Of a stretch of DNA of 11,273 nt, positions 8,258 through 11,273 are shown piece by piece. Location of the stretch: positions 1 to 11,273 of the forward strand of contig JAEZYO010000161.1 of the NCBI GenBank assembly GCA_023419055.1, written 5' to 3'. This stretch comes from Pseudomonadota bacterium. GTDB taxonomy: Bacteria > Myxococcota > Polyangia > Polyangiales > Polyangiaceae. Below the pieces are notes generated by a model. It was given only the letters and a program-made list of their open reading frames with translations, had not been told where the DNA came from and did no database searches. Both the position numbers and the translations under genes were made by a program. Positions within the stretch are counted from its first letter, which is position 1. Every line of letters begins with the position of its first letter.

Positions 8258-8500
8258 ATGAAGCTTCCTTCGTTGGAATACGACGCCGTCCACAAGTTCG
8301 TCCAGGATCTCGCTGGCGAGGTGCTTCACCCGAAGCAGGTTGATTCGCTCGCGCACTCCGTCGTCGGCGCGATCCACGCGGACACAGCGAGCATCACTGC
8401 GATCGGCCGCGCCGCAGCGCGGGCGCGAGAGGTGAGCGAGAAGCATTCGATTAAGCAGGTCGATCGCCTGCTCGCCAACTCCCTGCATTCGAGGTCATGA
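8258..8500 (+). CDS. N-terminal fragment of IS4-family transposase, frame-split
   Basis: An 80-codon ORF beginning MKLPSLEYDAVHKFVQDL and including EKHSIKQVDRLLANS, which matches the N-terminal helical, DNA-binding part of IS4-type transposases. It ends in a TGA that overlaps the ATG of the next ORF (ATGA at 8497-8500). In the next frame, codons just before that ATG (LPAFEV) lead smoothly into MSHVIPVLVSARSRIVVAVD. The ancestral protein therefore probably ran straight from this frame into that one, and a -1 (or +2) shift near 8470-8490 split it. No obvious A-rich slippery heptamer was seen, so a mutation is more likely than programmed frameshifting, although coupled translation through ATGA is possible. 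Confidence 0.65.
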   Translation: MKLPSLEYDAVHKFVQDLAGEVLHPKQVDSLAHSVVGAIHADTASITAIGRAAARAREVSEKHSIKQVDRLLANSLHSRS

Positions 8501-9276
8501 GCCACGTGATTCCGGTGCTCGTATCCGCGCGCTCGCGGATCGTCGTCGCGGTGGACTGGACGGAGTTTGCATCCAACGGGCACTCGACCGTCGCCGTCTC
8601 GATGATCACGGAGCACGGAAGGGCTACGCCGCTGATGTGGATGACGCTCGCGACCAAGAAGCTGAAGAAGCGGCGAGCTCAGTTCGAGGACCGAGTTCTT
8701 TGGCGACTCCGCCTCGCGCTCCCGGACCACGTGCACGTCACGGTACTCGCCGATCGTGGATTTGCGGATACAGGGCTTTTCTGGACGCTCCAGGAGAAGA
8801 TGCGGTTCGACTACGTCATCCGCTTCAAGGCGGGTACGTTCGTCGAGTCCGCGGATGGCGACGCGCGGCCAGCGAGCGAATGGGTGCCGACGAACGGCCA
8901 AGCGAAGCACCTGCTGCAGGCGCGCATGACCCGTCAGCGCCGTGCCGTCCCGGGGGTCGTCTGCGTGAAGCGAGCCGGCATGAAAGAGGCGTGGTGTCTC
9001 GTGACGAGCCTTGCCGACGCCAGCGCGGAGGACGTCATTCAGCTTTACGCTCGACGCTTCGACATCGAACACATGTTCCGGGATCAGAAGGACTGGCGCT
9101 TCGGGCTCGCGCTGGACCACATGACGCTCGGCACGCCTGGACGACGCGATCGAATGCTGCTCGTGCTCGCACTGGCCACGATGTTCAGCGTCATCGTCGG
9201 TGCGGCAGGCGAGCAACTCGGCCTCGACCGCACGCTGCGAGCAAACACCGACGCCCGAAAGCGCACTCACTCATTT
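8258..9276 (+). mobile_element. IS4-family insertion sequence remnant, truncated on the right
   Basis: The element is defined by its transposase: an N-terminal piece in one frame (8258-8500) and the catalytic part in another (from 8497). The catalytic part carries the DDE residues and the IS4 Y-(2)-R-(3)-E-(6)-K signature. Transposase similarity stops shortly after the conserved RANTDARKRTHSF near 9276, where oxygenase sequence begins. In the family, more residues and a right inverted repeat would normally follow, so the right end has been lost. I found no inverted repeats or target duplication; the left boundary is set at the ORF start and the true end may lie somewhat upstream. Confidence 0.75.
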
Positions 9277-9657
9277 AGGCGTCTCCGTGCACACCTCCCA
9301 GAGCGCATGGGCAAGCTTCATTTGCAGGGCTTGAACGAAAGGCTCCGGTTCTACCGCTATCGCTCGGGGCAGCGCTTCACTCCGCACATGGATCACTGGT
9401 ATCGCCCGAATGAGCGCCAGATCACGCTGCATACGGTGCTCGTCTATTTCAACGACGGGTTCGAGGGGGGCGAGACCAGGTTCCAGGAACAGCTCGAAGC
9501 AGTCGTCGTCCCTCGCGCGGGGAGCGCCGCGATCTTCCAGCACAAGCTCCGTCACGAAGGCTGTCCCGTGCGGAGGGGCACCAAGTACGCCCTGCGTACC
9601 GACGTGATCTACGAGGCGCCGGAGCCCATCGGACAGGTAGGCGCGAGCTTTCCCTAG
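8497..9657 (+). CDS. In-frame fusion: IS4-family DDE transposase catalytic domain joined to prolyl-4-hydroxylase-like 2OG-Fe(II) oxygenase
   Basis: This ORF has 386 residues. Residues 1 to about 260 are an IS4-type DDE catalytic core: Asp20 (VVAVDWTEF), Asp86 (LADRGFAD) and Glu191 within the signature Tyr184-Arg187-Glu191-Lys198. From about residue 261 the sequence changes family. GLNERLRFYRYRSGQRF, HMD (His297, Asp299), FEGGETRF, LRHEG (His353) and Lys363, ten residues after His353, form the iron and 2-oxoglutarate sites of a P4Hc-type oxygenase. Stand-alone relatives are about 200 residues, so roughly the first 70-80 residues of the oxygenase are missing. The likely origin is IS insertion plus deletion that happened to keep the frame. 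Whether it makes a stable protein is unknown; both catalytic sets are intact. Its stop TAG shares bases with the stop of the convergent HupE/UreJ gene. Confidence 0.85.
   Translation: MSHVIPVLVSARSRIVVAVDWTEFASNGHSTVAVSMITEHGRATPLMWMTLATKKLKKRRAQFEDRVLWRLRLALPDHVHVTVLADRGFADTGLFWTLQEKMRFDYVIRFKAGTFVESADGDARPASEWVPTNGQAKHLLQARMTRQRRAVPGVVCVKRAGMKEAWCLVTSLADASAEDVIQLYARRFDIEHMFRDQKDWRFGLALDHMTLGTPGRRDRMLLVLALATMFSVIVGAAGEQLGLDRTLRANTDARKRTHSFRRLRAHLPERMGKLHLQGLNERLRFYRYRSGQRFTPHMDHWYRPNERQITLHTVLVYFNDGFEGGETRFQEQLEAVVVPRAGSAAIFQHKLRHEGCPVRRGTKYALRTDVIYEAPEPIGQVGASFP
9274..9657 (+). pseudogene. 5'-truncated 2OG-Fe(II) oxygenase gene (C-terminal catalytic half)
   Basis: This is the oxygenase part of the fusion considered as the remnant of an older gene. 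It runs from about RRLRAHLPERMGK to the stop and contains the facial triad H-x-D...H (fusion His297, Asp299, His353) and a Lys ten residues downstream. The N-terminal strands that normally precede the catalytic barrel are absent. I found no sequence resembling that N-terminus left of the IS remnant, so simple interruption by an insertion does not explain it and a deletion must have occurred too. Substrates of this bacterial P4H-like group are mostly unknown. Confidence 0.6.
9654..9657. other. CTAG palindrome serving as stop codon for two convergent genes
   Basis: The plus strand TAG at 9655-9657 ends the transposase-oxygenase fusion. The minus strand TAG at 9654-9656 ends the HupE/UreJ gene. 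The two coding regions therefore overlap tail to tail by four bases, leaving no room for an intergenic terminator, so each transcript must run into the other gene. Confidence 0.85.
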
Positions 9658-10631
9658 TGCCCGAACACGGCGCGAAGTCGGTCGATGGTCCAGAACGCCG
9701 CGAGCCCCCCCATCGCGTACACGATGCTCGGGGTGAGCCACGGCCTCCTCAGGTGAAGGGGCTCGGCGAGGAGCCGCAGGGCGACCACGCCGGCGATGAT
9801 GGCGAGCTGTCCGAGCTCCACACCGACGTTGAAGAACAAGAGGGACAGCGGCACATGTTTCTCGGGCAAGCCGATCTCGAGAAGGACCGAGGCGAAGCCG
9901 AAGCCGTGGAGCAAGCCGAAGCTGAACGCGACCGCCCAGGGCGCGCGCCCGACGAGCGAATGCTCCGGCCGCAGGCACTCGGCGCACACCAAGACGATCG
10001 AGAGGGCGATGGTCGCCTCCACGGGCGCCGACGGCAGGCTCACCCAGCCGAGTACGGTGGCCGCCAGCGTGACGCTATGGGCGACGGTGAACGCGGTGAT
10101 GGTCGCGAGCAAGAGCTTCGGTCTCCGGACGAGCAGCGTCAGCGCGACCACGAACAGGAGATGATCGAAGCCCGTCCAGATGTGCTCGAACCCGAGCGCG
10201 GTGTAGTCGAGCGCCACCGGGGCGAGCGCTCGAAGCCCGGCGCCGGCAGGGATGCCGTAGACGGTCAGCGCCGGAGCGCTCGGTTCCACGACGCGCGACA
10301 GACGCGTGCCGTCGAGCCACGCGATGTCGACGAGGAGCCGCGTCGTGCTCCCTTCGAGCCAAGGAAACTCGATGGCGCCGACGAGCCCCGTCGTCCCGCA
10401 GTCGAGGATCTCGCCGCTCCGAGCGCACGAGCTCGGAAACACGACGGGGGTGGAGAGCTCTTGCAGCGTCGGGGAGCTGGCGCGAAATCGCACGAGGAAG
10501 CGCCCGGGCGTACTTTCGGCGAGCGTGAGCGTGGCCGAGTCGAGCGTGTGCCCGTGCGCCCGACGAGTGACGCCGAGCACGGCTGCCACGAGCAGCACCA
10601 GAGAGAGCCAGCGCGCGAGGGTTCGTGTCAT
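9654..10631 (-). CDS. HupE/UreJ-family membrane protein
   Basis: The protein has 325 residues from an ATG at 10631. A longer reading upstream is possible, but this start gives a clean signal peptide (hydrophobic LSLVLLVAAVLG, likely cut after AHG near residue 27). It also overlaps the stop of the preceding gene by four bases. Residues about 28-140 form a soluble, beta-rich extracytoplasmic domain. Residues about 143-318 hold about six membrane segments with the HupE/UreJ hallmarks FEHIWTGFDHLLFVVAL, FTVAHSVTLAA, FSFGLLHGFGFASVL and FFNVGVELGQ. The buried His residues (His150, His157, His185, His242) are those thought to matter in this family, whose better-known members are linked to nickel or cobalt uptake. 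The specific substrate here is unknown. Upstream coupling to a foldase gene suggests a shared envelope role. Confidence 0.88.
   Translation of the reverse strand: MTRTLARWLSLVLLVAAVLGVTRRAHGHTLDSATLTLAESTPGRFLVRFRASSPTLQELSTPVVFPSSCARSGEILDCGTTGLVGAIEFPWLEGSTTRLLVDIAWLDGTRLSRVVEPSAPALTVYGIPAGAGLRALAPVALDYTALGFEHIWTGFDHLLFVVALTLLVRRPKLLLATITAFTVAHSVTLAATVLGWVSLPSAPVEATIALSIVLVCAECLRPEHSLVGRAPWAVAFSFGLLHGFGFASVLLEIGLPEKHVPLSLLFFNVGVELGQLAIIAGVVALRLLAEPLHLRRPWLTPSIVYAMGGLAAFWTIDRLRAVFGH
10628..10631 (-). other. ATGA stop-start overlap coupling the isomerase and HupE/UreJ genes
   Basis: The minus strand reads ATGA: TGA ends the isomerase and ATG starts the HupE/UreJ gene. A weak GAAGAG lies just before it within the isomerase gene. 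This four-base overlap is the usual arrangement for translational coupling and fixes the start of the downstream gene. Confidence 0.75.
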
Positions 10632-11273
10632 CGCTCTTCGAAGCGGTACTTCTCGACGATCGCTCGAGTCGCCCGTTCGAGCTCTTGCTTCTCCGTCGCC
10701 GCGGTCCAGTCCGCGACGAGGCGTGGACGCAGCGCTTCGAACGACGGCAGCCCGCCGGAGACCTGCTTCACGCGCAGGAGCCACAGACCTTTCTCGCTCT
10801 GGACGCGCTGCCACTGCCCGACCGGGAGCTTCGGCACGAGGTCCGCCGCGGCGGGTCCGAGCTTCTCTCGAAGCTCGGCTGCGTTCGCCTTGCCGCCGAA
10901 GAGAGGGCGCCCCAACGATGTCGGTTCCTTGCCGGCTTTCAGCGCCTGTTCGAAGCTCGCGAGCTCGTTTTCAGCGCTGCCGCCCGCGTTCTCGAAGCTC
11001 GCGTATTCGTAGTGGTAGCGGCGCGGCGCGTCGTAGAGGTCCTTGTGCGAATCGAGCCAGGCCTCGAGCTCTGACTGCGTGGGCTCGCGCTTCGGTAGCT
11101 CGAGCGCGGTGCGGGCGCGGAGCCTGTCAGCGAGGGCCTGGCGGATCGCCGGATCCTGCTGCTCGAGCTTTTCGCGCAGCGCTTCGTGATAGAGCGCTTC
11201 CTCGCGCTTCCAATCGGCGAGCGCGGCGTCGAGCTCGGCGGGGCTCGGCGCGCGGCCGTTCTGATCGCGGAGG
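10628..11273 (-). CDS. PpiC/SurA-like peptidyl-prolyl cis-trans isomerase (N-terminus beyond right edge)
   Basis: Visible are 214 codons ending at TGA 10628-10630; the 5' end is outside the window. The first part is a charged helical segment typical of SurA/PpiC chaperone arms (PSPAELDAALADWKREEALY, QQDPAIRQALADRLRARTAL, EPTQSELEAWLDSHKDLYD). It is followed by a parvulin-type region (RRYHYEYASFENA, then LGRPLFGGKA, LVPKLPVGQWQRVQSEKGLW, LPSFEALRPRLVADW). The classical parvulin HILV-type catalytic strand is replaced by YHYEYASF, so isomerase activity may be weak and the protein mainly a periplasmic chaperone. It overlaps the HupE/UreJ start by ATGA, so the two are probably translated as a coupled pair. 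Confidence 0.8.
   Translation of the reverse strand, partial: LRDQNGRAPSPAELDAALADWKREEALYHEALREKLEQQDPAIRQALADRLRARTALELPKREPTQSELEAWLDSHKDLYDAPRRYHYEYASFENAGGSAENELASFEQALKAGKEPTSLGRPLFGGKANAAELREKLGPAAADLVPKLPVGQWQRVQSEKGLWLLRVKQVSGGLPSFEALRPRLVADWTAATEKQELERATRAIVEKYRFEER

Noticed and set aside
8326..9270. 314-codon minus-strand ORF
   Set aside because: Antisense to the IS4 transposase, whose catalytic signature is unambiguous.
9271..9987. 238-codon minus-strand ORF spanning the oxygenase and the HupE/UreJ 3' part
   Set aside because: It overlaps two well-supported genes in the wrong frame and shows no domain.
10631..10814. Longer HupE/UreJ start at 10814
   Set aside because: The extra residues are Arg/Ala-rich antisense-like sequence overlapping the isomerase gene, and the ATG at 10631 gives a clean signal peptide and an ATGA overlap.
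9657..11012. 451-codon plus-strand ORF rich in Arg, Glu, Gly and Asp
   Set aside because: Antisense to the HupE/UreJ and isomerase genes, both of which have strong family motifs; composition is typical of an antisense shadow.

Overview
The window is GC-rich and has strong GC preference at third codon positions. The gene content (a huge SpvB/RHS surface protein with a Gly/Ser/Ala-rich linker and Cys-rich repeats) suggests a large-genome predatory or soil bacterium, most likely a myxobacterium (Myxococcota, Polyangiales-like). This assignment rests on protein style only; no rRNA or marker gene is present.

Layout: (1) Positions 1-7600, minus strand: one uninterrupted frame of at least 2533 codons, running off the left edge before its C-terminus. 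It encodes a lipoprotein-type leader, a jelly-roll-like domain, a low-complexity linker, a beta-rich 'anchor' domain, three Cys-rich repeats, an SpvB domain, seven FG-GAP/VCBS loops, a TcdB-middle-like segment and a long run of YD/RHS repeats. From the SpvB domain on, this is the order of a TcB-TcC toxin cocoon. (2) Positions 7601-8257: no confident intact gene, but a stretch of minus-strand coding character that looks like a gene remnant. (3) Positions 8258-9657, plus strand: an IS4-family transposase remnant, split by a frame change near its N-terminus and truncated at its C-terminus. It is joined in frame to the catalytic half of a prolyl-4-hydroxylase-type 2-oxoglutarate/Fe(II) oxygenase. 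(4) Positions 9654-11273, minus strand: a translationally coupled pair, a PpiC/SurA-like peptidyl-prolyl isomerase (5' end outside the window) followed by a HupE/UreJ-family membrane protein.

The HupE/UreJ gene and the fusion gene converge and share a CTAG in which each strand reads a stop codon. No functional link is visible between the giant toxin-like gene and the right-hand operon; the IS remnant separates them and probably marks a rearrangement. The most notable items are the giant TcB/TcC-like protein carrying its own export leader and adhesion-like modules, and the transposase-oxygenase fusion in which the key residues of both enzymes are intact.
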